Source: Magnimaribacter mokuoloeensis
Lineage (GTDB): Bacteria > Pseudomonadota > Gammaproteobacteria > Magnimaribacterales > Magnimaribacteraceae
DNA length: 64,000 nucleotides
Direction of reading: 5' to 3'
Assembly (NCBI GenBank): GCA_041860225.1
Contig: CP151794.1
Coordinates: forward strand, 372,001-436,000
Shown here: one piece after another, positions 36,819 through 45,003 of the stretch
Layout of the letters: every line of letters starts with the position of its first letter
Position numbering within the stretch: position 1 is the stretch's first letter
The notes under the pieces: generated by a model
Seen by the model: the letters and a program-made list of their open reading frames with translations, nothing else
Databases searched by the model: none
What the model was told of the DNA's origin: nothing
Translations under genes and position numbers: made by a program

Positions 36819-37659
36819 TTTTATTAAAAATCAATGAATAATCTGTTGCTGATATATTTTTTGTTAGATCGCCTGAAGAAACGTAATCGATTTTATATTT
36901 CTTAATTGCATCTAGATTATCAATCTCTATGTTTCCTGATATTTCTAATTTTATTTTTTCTCTTGAGATTTCAGAAGCAATTTTAAGATCACCTTCACTA
37001 AAATTGTCCAACATCGCGATATCGGCTTGTGCATTTATTGCTTGCTTAAGTTCTTCTATATTTTCAACTTCCACTTCAATCTTCTCTATCCCTTTTTCTC
37101 TCAATGAAGAAACTGCCAATTCTATTGATCCAGCAGAGGAAATATGATTTTCTTTTATTAGCGCAGCATCATAGAGACCCATCCTATGATTTTGACCCCC
37201 TCCAATCAAAACTGAATACTTTTGCTCGTATCTGAGACCTGGTAGAGTTTTCCTTGTATCTAATAATATTGTTTCAGATCCAATAAGTTCTTTTTGAAAA
37301 CAATAAGTCTTATAGGCTATCCCAGACATCATCTGTAAAAAGTTTAATGCAGTCCTTTCAGACGCAACCATACATTTAGCATTTCCAGAAAGGGAAGCGA
37401 TTTCACTCCCAGCTTCTAGTAAGGAGCCTTCTTCAGAATGCCATTCAATATGTATAGTGGGGTCAAGCAATGTAAATGCAGTTTCAAACCATCTTGATCC
37501 ACACAAAATAGACTCTTCTCTACATATTAAGGATGCGTTTTGAAGTAAGTTTGGGTTTATAAGTTCTCCAGTAATATCACCGATACCGATATCTTCTTCA
37601 AGGGATAATCTGACTGATTCCTCTAATTTGGTGATATTCGGTATGCCAAGCTTAGACAT
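36811..37659 (-). CDS. nadC: Nicotinate-nucleotide pyrophosphorylase (quinolinate phosphoribosyltransferase)
   Basis: The 282-residue protein has the QPRTase motifs EDIGIGDITGE, SERTALNFLQMMSGIA, LDTRKTLPGLR and GGGQNHRMGLYDAALIKENH. DIAMLDNFSE and DYVSSGDLTKN lie in the C-terminal barrel. It converts quinolinate and PRPP to nicotinate mononucleotide. It overlaps nadA by 8 bases and nadB by 8 bases in a three-gene NAD operon. Confidence 0.96.
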   Translation of the reverse strand: MSKLGIPNITKLEESVRLSLEEDIGIGDITGELINPNLLQNASLICREESILCGSRWFETAFTLLDPTIHIEWHSEEGSLLEAGSEIASLSGNAKCMVASERTALNFLQMMSGIAYKTYCFQKELIGSETILLDTRKTLPGLRYEQKYSVLIGGGQNHRMGLYDAALIKENHISSAGSIELAVSSLREKGIEKIEVEVENIEELKQAINAQADIAMLDNFSEGDLKIASEISREKIKLEISGNIEIDNLDAIKKYKIDYVSSGDLTKNISATDYSLIFNKID

Positions 37660-38686
37660 TGAAGTTAATCATCTTATCTAATGGAATTCTTGCTTTTTGA
37701 ATAATGGAATCTTCAAGAAGGATCTCATTAGATAATTTATCTATACAAGTATCTAAGTTCTGTAATGAATTTAATCCCATCCAAGGACAATGAGCACAAC
37801 TTTTACATGACGAGCCGACACCACCGGTAGGCGCTTCAAAGAATTCTTTATTTGGCGAGAGCTGCATCATTTTATAAAAGATAGATTTATCTGTAGCTAC
37901 TATGAATTTTTCAAAATCTAATTCCTGCGATGCCTTTATTAAATGAGATGTTGAACCAACTGCATCTGCCATAGTAATTACCTCAGAAGGGGATTCAGGA
38001 TGAACAAGAATTCCTGCATCAGGGTGAATTTTTTTAAGATCTCTTAATCCTGAAGCTTTAAATTCTTCATGAACTACACATGCACTGTCCCATAAAATCA
38101 TGTCTGCATTTGTTTCTTTCTGTAAGTAGCTTCCCAAATATTTGTCTGGTGCCCAGAGTATTTTTTCTCCGTTCAAATGTATATCTTCAATAATTTCTTT
38201 TGCTATGCTTGAAGTTACAACCCAATCTGCCATCGCCTTTACTTCTGCAGAGGTGTTTGCGTAAACAACCAAAACCCTGTCAGGATATTGATCTTTCATT
38301 TTTTTTAAATCAGATGCCGGACAGCCCAAATCCAACGAACAAGTTGATTCTAGAGTAGGTACAAAAATATTCTTTTCTGGACTAAGAATTTTTGCTGTTT
38401 CGGCCATAAATTTAACCCCACATACTATAAGGTTTTCAGTTTTGCTGAGGTTGCCAAATTTAGCCATTTCAAGAGAATCACCAACAAACCCTCCTGTTTC
38501 TTCAGTTATTTCTTGTATTAGAGGATCTACGTAATAATGAGACACAATACTGGCATTGTTTGATAAAAGATTTTTTGATATTGAATCAAATAATTTATTT
38601 TTATCTACCTGTACATTATTTCCTTTCAATGCATCTTGGTGACGATTGATTAAGTTGGTGTCTAGAAATCTTGAAGAAGCTTCCAT
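37652..38686 (-). CDS. nadA: Quinolinate synthase
   Basis: The 344-residue protein has the NadA pattern, with cysteines for the [4Fe-4S] cluster in IVCGVKFMAETAK, STCSLDLGCPASD and SCKSCAHCPWMGLN. It condenses iminoaspartate with dihydroxyacetone phosphate to quinolinate. It is the first gene of the nadA-nadC-nadB operon and diverges from the tRNA-Ser gene. Confidence 0.96.
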   Translation of the reverse strand: MEASSRFLDTNLINRHQDALKGNNVQVDKNKLFDSISKNLLSNNASIVSHYYVDPLIQEITEETGGFVGDSLEMAKFGNLSKTENLIVCGVKFMAETAKILSPEKNIFVPTLESTCSLDLGCPASDLKKMKDQYPDRVLVVYANTSAEVKAMADWVVTSSIAKEIIEDIHLNGEKILWAPDKYLGSYLQKETNADMILWDSACVVHEEFKASGLRDLKKIHPDAGILVHPESPSEVITMADAVGSTSHLIKASQELDFEKFIVATDKSIFYKMMQLSPNKEFFEAPTGGVGSSCKSCAHCPWMGLNSLQNLDTCIDKLSNEILLEDSIIQKARIPLDKMINFNV

Positions 38687-38781
38687 GTCTTAGCTGAATT
38701 ATATCAAAAAAACATTTTCCATCCTTTACCTAAGCATTATTCTTTTTGTTACAATGCGCACCAGTTAGACTAAGCTCTATA

Positions 38782-38873
38782 GGATAGTTGGCAGAGTCTG
38801 GTTGAATGCACCGGTCTTGAAAACCGGCAAGGGGTCAAACCCTTCGGGGGTTCGAATCCCTCACTATCCGCCA
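38782..38873 (+). tRNA. tRNA-Ser (anticodon UGA)
   Basis: The acceptor stem GGATAGT (38782-38788) pairs with ACTATCC (38863-38869), followed by discriminator G and an encoded CCA (38871-38873). The anticodon stem CCGGT/ACCGG encloses CTTGAAA, giving anticodon TGA. The long variable arm and the TTCGAATCC T loop identify a class II tRNA-Ser. Confidence 0.96.
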
Positions 38874-38897
38874 CCGCGCCCATAATGATTAAAACTT

Positions 38898-39200
38898 ATG
38901 GATAAAATTCATCACATAGCCATTCAGGTTCAAGACATATCTAAGTCAGTAGAATGGTATAAAAAAAATTTTGATGTCAAAGTCTCGTATCAAGATGAGA
39001 CTTGGGCAATGATAGATTTTGAAAACACCAGCCTAGCGTTAGTGAAACCCGAAGAGCATCCTTTTCACTTCGCCATTGAAAACGATGAAGCTGAAAATTA
39101 TGGTGAACTTACAAAGCATCGCGATGGAACTGCATCAGTTTATATCCATGACATTGATGGAAATAATATTGAGATGCTTAAATTAAAACACAATGAATGA
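38898..39200 (+). CDS. VOC (glyoxalase/dioxygenase) superfamily protein
   Basis: This 100-residue protein starts with MDKIHHIAIQVQDISKSVEW, the typical beta-alpha opening of the vicinal oxygen chelate fold with a metal His, and ends with VYIHDIDGNNIEMLKL, where the last Glu completes the metal site. It has only one VOC module and would act as a dimer. The reaction is unknown. It lies 24 bases after the tRNA and overlaps the next gene by 8 bases. Confidence 0.8.
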   Translation: MDKIHHIAIQVQDISKSVEWYKKNFDVKVSYQDETWAMIDFENTSLALVKPEEHPFHFAIENDEAENYGELTKHRDGTASVYIHDIDGNNIEMLKLKHNE

Positions 39201-39849
39201 TTACCTAATATTTGGCGCATCCGGTTTAACCGGTAATTATTTTCTAAATCTAGTAAAAAAAGAAGGTCAAAAATATCATTTATTTGTTAGAAGTCTTATT
39301 CCCAATGAACAAGAAAGTAATCAAACTTCATTTAGTTTTGAGAATATTAATGACTTACCGCCATCTAAAAATTTAGTTATTTGTTTGGGCTACCCTTTAA
39401 ACTTTAAAGAACTTATTTATATGGATAAAAAAACTAAGGACGCTTTTAAGAAAGTAGATTTCGATCTTGTAATAGAGATTGCTAAAAAAGCAAAAGATTT
39501 AGGTATTCCTAATATAGCAATTATTTCTGCAGTTGGTTCTAAACTTAATTCTTTAAATTTTTATTTAGATACAAAAGCTAGAATGGAAAATGAAATATTA
39601 AGTCTAGGATTCAATAGAACTTTTTTTGTAAAGCCAGGGCATTTATTAGGGCCCAGGCATGAATCTAGAATTGATAACTGGGTAAGAGTAATTGAATTCT
39701 TTGGAAAGATCTTCGGATCTTTTTTTATTGGTCCCTTGAAGAAGTATAAGAATATAGAATCCAGCAGGGTTGCAGAAGAACTATTTAAAGAGATAAATGA
39801 AAATAAATCTGTCTCAAACGATCTAATAGAAATTCATGAAAGAAAGTGA
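39193..39849 (+). CDS. NAD(P)-binding oxidoreductase, NmrA/HTATIP2-like
   Basis: The 218-residue protein begins with a Rossmann motif YLIFGASGLTGNYFL. IAIISAVGSKLNSLNFYLDTKARMENE has the Tyr/Lys arrangement of short-chain atypical dehydrogenases, and FFVKPGHLLGPRHESR is typical of the YwnB/HTATIP2-like group. The substrate is unknown. It overlaps both neighbours, so the 38898-40072 set is one small operon. Confidence 0.78.
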   Translation: MNDYLIFGASGLTGNYFLNLVKKEGQKYHLFVRSLIPNEQESNQTSFSFENINDLPPSKNLVICLGYPLNFKELIYMDKKTKDAFKKVDFDLVIEIAKKAKDLGIPNIAIISAVGSKLNSLNFYLDTKARMENEILSLGFNRTFFVKPGHLLGPRHESRIDNWVRVIEFFGKIFGSFFIGPLKKYKNIESSRVAEELFKEINENKSVSNDLIEIHERK

Positions 39850-40072
39850 TATTTCAAGAATTATCGAGATGGCTTGGGAAGACAGAACTCCCTTTGATGC
39901 TATTCTTGATGCTTATGGCTTAAGTGAAAGAGAAGTAAAAGCTCTGATGAAATCCCAACTGAAATTTTCTTCGTACAGACTTTGGAGGAAAAGAGTCACT
40001 GGACGAAAAACTAAACATACTACTAGAAGAAACTTTATTTTTGGTAGGCATAAATCTCCCAACAAAAGATGA
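39836..40072 (+). CDS. TIGR03643 family small basic protein
   Basis: The 78-residue protein opens with SDISRIIEMAWEDRTPFDAI and continues through SEREVKALMKSQLKFSSYRL, matching the short TIGR03643 family found in many proteobacteria and bacteroidetes. The C-terminus is strongly basic (RKRVTGRKTKHTTRRNF), consistent with nucleic acid binding, which is only an inference. It overlaps the preceding gene by 14 bases and is followed by a terminator. Confidence 0.82.
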   Translation: MKESDISRIIEMAWEDRTPFDAILDAYGLSEREVKALMKSQLKFSSYRLWRKRVTGRKTKHTTRRNFIFGRHKSPNKR

Positions 40073-40081
40073 ATTTAAAGG

Positions 40082-40112
40082 AAAAAACAGGGCCTTCAGA
40101 CCCTGTTTTTTT
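40082..40112. terminator. Bidirectional rho-independent terminator
   Basis: AAAAACAGGG pairs with CCCTGTTTTT around a CCTTCAGA loop, with a T-run on the plus side and a matching A-run for the minus strand. It separates the 38898-40072 operon from the convergent lipoprotein gene. Confidence 0.92.
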
Positions 40113-40118
40113 CAAAAA

Positions 40119-40874
40119 TTACCTTATAACCCTTCCTGAATGAGGAAATCTTTGGCAAGTACTAAATGTATCTGCTTGAGTTTGTAGATCAGTTTCAGCA
40201 TACCTAGCGTAACCAGAATCTTTATCTTCTTTGTTACCCCATATATTGAGCCATAAGTAATCAGTATGTTGCACATTTGTGGTAGGTTCGAAAAGTGGAT
40301 CTAGCATTACATACCAAAAAGTACCTTCTCCATTTTCCATTTCATCTTCATCGAGATAATCTCCAAAGTCTTGTCTAAATTTCTTTAGATCACTTTCTCC
40401 ATAACCTTCATTGTAGTTACAGAAATTAAACTCAGCTTCAAATGTATTTCCATTCCCGGCTTTCATTGGCCTACCTAGAGAAGGAGAGAAAGCGTAAACA
40501 TCTTCATCATTGTCACTAAAAATTCCTGCTCTTTCTTCATTCCACTCTTGATCATAATTAGCTTGAAAGTGATCCCAGGCATAATCTCTGGCTTCCATTG
40601 ACGGCCACCTTAAAACCCAAACGAAATCGTGAGTATCGGGTTGGAACTGAGGAACAAGGATATTTGCTCCAATCATATCGTATCCACCTTCTGTTACTTT
40701 TTCGTTCCATGAATCTATAAGCCTTTCAAGGGCTGCATCTGAATAATTTGGACCTTTAGTTTGCCAAACATATTCAACTACTGCAGTTTGAGGTGCACCT
40801 GAATCAATTGTTTCATTTGAGCTTCCGCAAGCGGTGATTAGCAAACAACCCATTAATATATAAATAATTTTCAT
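40119..40874 (-). CDS. Putative lipoprotein of unknown function
   Basis: The 251-residue protein has a lipoprotein signal MKIIYILMGCLLITACGSSN with lipobox ITAC. The mature part is acidic and Trp/Tyr-rich and appears to hold two similar alpha-beta units, beginning near VVEYVWQTKGP and FEAEFNFCNYNEG. That pattern suggests a tandem dimeric ferredoxin-like (ABM/NIPSNAP-like) fold. No family is recognised with confidence. It is divergent from another exported protein with a similar suspected fold. Confidence 0.75.
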   Translation of the reverse strand: MKIIYILMGCLLITACGSSNETIDSGAPQTAVVEYVWQTKGPNYSDAALERLIDSWNEKVTEGGYDMIGANILVPQFQPDTHDFVWVLRWPSMEARDYAWDHFQANYDQEWNEERAGIFSDNDEDVYAFSPSLGRPMKAGNGNTFEAEFNFCNYNEGYGESDLKKFRQDFGDYLDEDEMENGEGTFWYVMLDPLFEPTTNVQHTDYLWLNIWGNKEDKDSGYARYAETDLQTQADTFSTCQRFPHSGRVIR

Positions 40875-40970
40875 TTTATCTCCTAAAAAAAACTAAATTT
40901 AACATGGTTTAAAAATTTAATCCTATGTGACATCATGGTTTGATAGTTTTTAAAATAATTAAGGTGAAAT

Positions 40971-41654
40971 ATGAAAAAATTTAAACTAGGTATAGCTCTA
41001 TTGGCATTCAGCTCTCTCATCTTTTCTATAGGTGAGATTGGTGATCTTTATTTCTATAAAGTTACTCCGGGTAAATATGAAGAAGCCAGAGACTTGCTAA
41101 TAGAAGGGCAAAAAATAGGTGAAGAGACTGGAATGAATATAATCATTCACTCTCAAAGTTTCGGCAGGGGAGGAGATCAGATTCTTACTTGGTTTGAGAT
41201 TTATGATGATTACTCACAAAGGGCAAAAACCAGATATGCATCAGATAAATGGGCATCGTTCATAGATAAATTTTATAAAACCGATTCTCTAGTCGCGACC
41301 AAGAGTTATCAGATGATTTCTCTAGACCCCATCGTTCCTGATGATTACATTGTTACAAACTATATGTGGCAACCTAATAAAGGAAAGAGACAAGAAACTC
41401 TAGATGCACTGGAAAGAGCCAAAACTATGTTTGAACGACATGGGTTTATTGTTGATTTGTGGGAGCATAATGCAGGTTCCAAGCATGCGCTTCAATTTAC
41501 CTTTTTATCCACTTCATTAGAAGAGCAAGCTAAGTCATTTGCTTCCTTGGCTTCAGATGAGGAATGGCTAGAAGAAAGAGACAGATGGTTTAATGGAGAG
41601 TGGGCAAAACTCGTGGATAGCTACGAAATGACTAACACTAACCTCAGAAATTGA
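40971..41654 (+). CDS. Exported protein of unknown function, possible tandem ferredoxin-like fold
   Basis: The 227-residue protein has a signal peptide MKKFKLGIALLAFSSLIFSI, probably cleaved soon after. The mature half DLYFYKVTPGKYEEARDLLI resembles NIPSNAP/ABM modules, and a second unit starts near IVTNYMWQPNKGKRQETLDA. Two such modules would form an internal dimer. The function is unknown. It is divergent from the 40119-40874 lipoprotein, sharing a 96-base intergenic region, and converges with the ferritin-like gene. Confidence 0.72.
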   Translation: MKKFKLGIALLAFSSLIFSIGEIGDLYFYKVTPGKYEEARDLLIEGQKIGEETGMNIIIHSQSFGRGGDQILTWFEIYDDYSQRAKTRYASDKWASFIDKFYKTDSLVATKSYQMISLDPIVPDDYIVTNYMWQPNKGKRQETLDALERAKTMFERHGFIVDLWEHNAGSKHALQFTFLSTSLEEQAKSFASLASDEEWLEERDRWFNGEWAKLVDSYEMTNTNLRN

Positions 41655-41672
41655 AACTAATAGGCATCGCTG

Positions 41673-41700
41673 TCCAATTAATTTGGATGGCGAAGCCATC
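41673..41700. other. Two adjacent hairpins between convergent genes
   Basis: TCCAA pairs with TTGGA (41673-41687), and GATGGC-GAA-GCCATC forms a perfect 6-bp hairpin (41686-41700). They lie between the exported protein and the ferritin-like gene. No T-run follows, so a terminator role is uncertain. Confidence 0.35.
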
Positions 41701-42126
41701 TCAACTAAAGTCTTTCAACATCTTCCTTAGTTCTACCTGATGTTGCTCTTCTTGTCCTATTAGACTTCTTGTGTACTCTTCTAAATAAACTGATTCACCT
41801 TCTACGATGGATAATAAATCTTTATAAAGATTAAGGGCATGAATTTCGTGAGTTAGACTTTCTTCAAGAATTCCCTTTATAGAGTGGTCATTAGTTTCAT
41901 AAATGTTTGCAATTTTTTGACTTGGATGTCCATCAAGGCCGGTTAAAAGTTCTCCTGCTTGTTGCGCATGCATCAAAGACTCATTGGCTTGCTCTTTTAA
42001 GAATTCAACTATAGGTAATCTGTAGGGACCAGTTACCATAAGAGAAGAGTGGGTATATCTAACTACTCCGGCTAGCTCAAATTCCATTATTTCATTTAAG
42101 ATTTCATTTACTTTGTTTATATTCAT
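41701..42126 (-). CDS. Ferritin-like (bacterioferritin-type) protein
   Basis: The 141-residue protein is almost all helical, with a four-helix pattern. Its Glu and ExxH motifs (MEFELAGVVRY, ESLMHAQQA, ESLTHEIHALNLY, GQEEQHQVEL) match diiron carboxylate proteins of the bacterioferritin/ferritin-like class. It lacks the haem Met of true bacterioferritin as far as can be seen. It may store or oxidise iron. A Fur-like box lies about 57 bases upstream of its start. Confidence 0.82.
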   Translation of the reverse strand: MNINKVNEILNEIMEFELAGVVRYTHSSLMVTGPYRLPIVEFLKEQANESLMHAQQAGELLTGLDGHPSQKIANIYETNDHSIKGILEESLTHEIHALNLYKDLLSIVEGESVYLEEYTRSLIGQEEQHQVELRKMLKDFS

Positions 42127-42182
42127 GCACGCAATGTACCAAAAAACTTAGTCTTATTAGTATTTGGAAATGAGAAGCTAAT

Positions 42183-42197
42183 TGATAATGGTTATGA
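42183..42197. promoter_or_regulatory. Fur-like binding site
   Basis: TGATAATGGTTATGA agrees with the 7-1-7 Fur consensus TGATAAT-N-ATTATCA at 12 of 14 defined positions. It lies between the divergent ferritin-like gene and the winged-helix gene. An adjacent TGAGA-GCGAT-TCTCA repeat overlaps its right end. Confidence 0.5.
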
Positions 42198-42260
42198 GAG
42201 CGATTCTCAATCTAGACATTAATAGGGGTATTTTTCAACTCATATAGTTATAATAAATAT

Positions 42261-42722
42261 GTGCATATATACGATAAATATTTACATTTAGTTAAAGAAA
42301 CTGCAGGCGCCAAGACTGAGTTAAATCTGGCTATTAAAGATTTAAATATACCTGAACTATACATTTACGACCAAAGATATACCGTTCTTTGGTTAATTGC
42401 TGAAATATCAGTAAGACAAAAGGGTCACTTTATAAGTAATGACTTAAAACAAGAGACTAATTTGAGCGATAAATCTGTAGAGCGTTTCATAAATTTTTTG
42501 GTAAAAAAAGGTTTTTATATATCAAAAATAGGTCGGGATAAAAGAAGGAAGCTTTATTATCCTACTAAGAACTTACATAAGCACATTATGTCCACTTGGT
42601 CAGTAAGGGTAAAACAAAATCAAGCTGTCAAAGACTTTGGATTAGAGAACATTAATGAAATATTAGATTTCTTTAATAATACTAAAAAATATCCTTTTCC
42701 CGATAATAAAGATAAATTTTAG
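42261..42722 (+). CDS. Winged-helix (MarR-like) transcriptional regulator
   Basis: The 153-residue protein starts with GTG. The central region IYDQRYTVLWLIAEISVRQK, DLKQETNLSDKSVERFINFLVKKGF and ISKIGRDKRRKLYYPT is a winged helix-turn-helix with a basic wing, as in MarR proteins. The ligand and targets are unknown. It is divergent from the ferritin-like gene across the Fur-like box and lies just upstream of a TonB receptor, so it may control one of them. Confidence 0.75.
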   Translation: MHIYDKYLHLVKETAGAKTELNLAIKDLNIPELYIYDQRYTVLWLIAEISVRQKGHFISNDLKQETNLSDKSVERFINFLVKKGFYISKIGRDKRRKLYYPTKNLHKHIMSTWSVRVKQNQAVKDFGLENINEILDFFNNTKKYPFPDNKDKF

Positions 42723-42757
42723 CTATACACTCATTTATTCTTCCTTCCACATCTCAT

Positions 42758-42787
42758 TTGACTACTCTTTTAGATATCAGTTATTCT
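42758..42787 (+). promoter_or_regulatory. Possible sigma-70 promoter of the TonB receptor gene
   Basis: TTGACT at 42758-42763 and TATTCT at 42782-42787 are 18 bases apart. The -35 is strong and the -10 weak. It lies 31 bases before the ATG at 42818, which has an AAAGGGGG ribosome site. Confidence 0.35.
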
Positions 42788-42817
42788 GGTGTCTTTAATT
42801 AAATCAAAGGGGGAATC

Positions 42818-44974
42818 ATGTTTTCTAGAATCTTAGTAAGTTTTTTGTCTTTAAGTTTATTTTTCCCAATTTATTCAGAAGAAATTGAAGAAATAATAGT
42901 TACAGCCTTAAAAAGGAGCTCTACTGTGGTAGAAACTCCGGCTTCAATTACTGCAATAGGTTCTACCGAAATAGAAGATAGGGGTATAACTGACATGGAT
43001 GATTTGAAACATATTGTTCCAAGTATGCAATTTACCAATGTACTTCAATCTTTCAACATTACTATTCGAGGAATAGGCCAATTCAATGGCAACCCCGGTG
43101 TCTCCGTCAGTACGGATGGCATTTTTCAATCAAGATCTCATTCATCCCAATTAGGGGAAATGGACATAGAGAGAATAGAAGTACTTAGGGGTCCGCAAGG
43201 AACCCTTTACGGCAGAAATTCTATAGGTGGAGTTGTAAACCTCATTACCAAAGAACCTTCTCAAGATTCGAGTGGATATATAAAAGCTGGTTATGGAGAT
43301 TATGATACTGGTAAGCTTGAATTTGCCATAGGCGGTGGGTTATCAGATAACACTAGTTTTAGGCTTGCTGCGTCAACTATTGATCAAGGTGAAGGCTATG
43401 TGAAATGCCTAACTGCTGGTTGTCCCGATCAAGGCGCTATAGATCGCCAAGCTTATAGATTAAAAGTTAAATCTGATCTTACTGATTCCCTTCAGGCTGA
43501 TATTCTTGTAGCTGAAACTACCACTAAGGGAACTCCAGTACCATATAGTTTTCTAGAGTCTTTTCCCGATATTGCAACATCTTTTGGTGTGCCTTGGATC
43601 GATTCAGCAACAAAGACTACAAAACCACATGAGGTTTACTTGACCCCTAAATCGGAATCAATCAATGGAGCAAACTTTATTGATAAGGCTTACGACGTAG
43701 CTTCTGTATCTTTCACATTAGATACAGACTTTGGTGTAATTAAGTCTATAACCGCTAAGCAGGAATTTTATGATCAATTTAACTTGGATAGAGATGGCAC
43801 TGAGGTTCAAATCTTTGATACGTTTGACATTTCCGAGACCGAGACCTTCACTCAAGAGCTGAATCTAAACGTAGAAAGAGAGGGAATGAGTCTTGTATTT
43901 GGAGGTTACTATATGGATGACGAAACCTCTAGGCATACACATTTTGATAACCCACTTCCTGTGTTTGGTTTCCCTTTTCAGAGTGGTATTGAGTTCAAAC
44001 ACCTTAAAATGAATCTCGAATCTACTGCTTACTTTGCTGATGGTACTTTCGATATAAATGAAAACACTAGATTGAGCTTAGGTGTTAGAAGAACTACGGA
44101 TGAATTTACCAACGCCCAAGACAACTCCTTCTTTATGATGATTCCTGGAGCGGGGTATACAACAGTTGCCCAAACCTGTTTAAGAGAAACAACACAAGAA
44201 TATAATTCCACAACTTCAAGAGCTGTGTTACAGCATGATTTATCAAGTGAAAGTAATGTTTATGTTTCGGTTAGTGAGGGTTTTAAGGCTGGAGGCTACG
44301 CCACATATGAGTGTGCTGATCCATATGACCCAGAGGAAGTAACTTCTTTGGAATTTGGATTTAAGGGGAGCTTAAGTGATACTACTTCTGTAAATGCATC
44401 TTTATTTAGATACGATTATTCAGATTTTCAAATTTTACAAGTGGTCGGCGTCCAAACAGTGACTAGAAATGCTGGAGATGCGACTGTAAATGGATTAGAG
44501 ATTGAAGCTCTATCGCAAATTAGCGATAACACTACTCTGAATTATGGACTGGTTTGGTTGGATGCAACCTATGGAGAATTTATGAATGCTAATGGTCTTG
44601 CGCCTGAATTAGGACTGCAACAATTAAAAGGCAAGACTCTAAGTAATGCACCGAAATTCTCTGCTAATCTGGGCATAAATCACACTAGGAATTTAGATTC
44701 AGGTTCTACTCTTACCTATAGAGTGAATGCTTCCTACAAATCAGAAATTTATTTTTCTGAGTTTAATGACTATTCCCAGGGAGCGGATACTATAGTTGAT
44801 TTAAATGTTATATGGGAAAATCCAGATGAAACATTAAGATCTAGGTTTTATGTAAAAAATGCTACAGATTCGATCTATCTAGCTGGGTATATTAGTGCCG
44901 CTACTGGAGGTGGAAGATTTGGAACTTGGGGGACGCCAAGAGAGGCTGGTTTTGAAATTCAAAGAAATTTTTAG
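42818..44974 (+). CDS. TonB-dependent outer membrane receptor
   Basis: The 718-residue protein has a signal peptide (about 1-20), the TonB box EEIIVTA, and a plug domain (VVETPASITAIGSTEIEDRG to MDIERIEVLRGPQGTLYGRN, then GGVVNLITKEP). The barrel ends in AGFEIQRNF with terminal Phe. The pattern is the siderophore/vitamin-type receptor also common for other ligands in marine bacteria. The ligand is unknown. It is followed by an esterase-like pair and a PhyH dioxygenase, suggesting import of an ester-containing organic compound. Confidence 0.93.
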   Translation: MFSRILVSFLSLSLFFPIYSEEIEEIIVTALKRSSTVVETPASITAIGSTEIEDRGITDMDDLKHIVPSMQFTNVLQSFNITIRGIGQFNGNPGVSVSTDGIFQSRSHSSQLGEMDIERIEVLRGPQGTLYGRNSIGGVVNLITKEPSQDSSGYIKAGYGDYDTGKLEFAIGGGLSDNTSFRLAASTIDQGEGYVKCLTAGCPDQGAIDRQAYRLKVKSDLTDSLQADILVAETTTKGTPVPYSFLESFPDIATSFGVPWIDSATKTTKPHEVYLTPKSESINGANFIDKAYDVASVSFTLDTDFGVIKSITAKQEFYDQFNLDRDGTEVQIFDTFDISETETFTQELNLNVEREGMSLVFGGYYMDDETSRHTHFDNPLPVFGFPFQSGIEFKHLKMNLESTAYFADGTFDINENTRLSLGVRRTTDEFTNAQDNSFFMMIPGAGYTTVAQTCLRETTQEYNSTTSRAVLQHDLSSESNVYVSVSEGFKAGGYATYECADPYDPEEVTSLEFGFKGSLSDTTSVNASLFRYDYSDFQILQVVGVQTVTRNAGDATVNGLEIEALSQISDNTTLNYGLVWLDATYGEFMNANGLAPELGLQQLKGKTLSNAPKFSANLGINHTRNLDSGSTLTYRVNASYKSEIYFSEFNDYSQGADTIVDLNVIWENPDETLRSRFYVKNATDSIYLAGYISAATGGGRFGTWGTPREAGFEIQRNF

Positions 44975-45003
44975 ACAAAAACTTAGTTGCGGATCGAAAG
45001 AAA

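Noticed and set aside
38782..38873. tRNA-Ser as an integration site
   Set aside because: No integrase, no repeated tRNA 3' end, and ordinary genes on both sides.
40874..40971. Direct repeat CATGGTTT in the divergent promoter region
   Set aside because: Two short copies in an AT-rich gap are not enough to call an operator.
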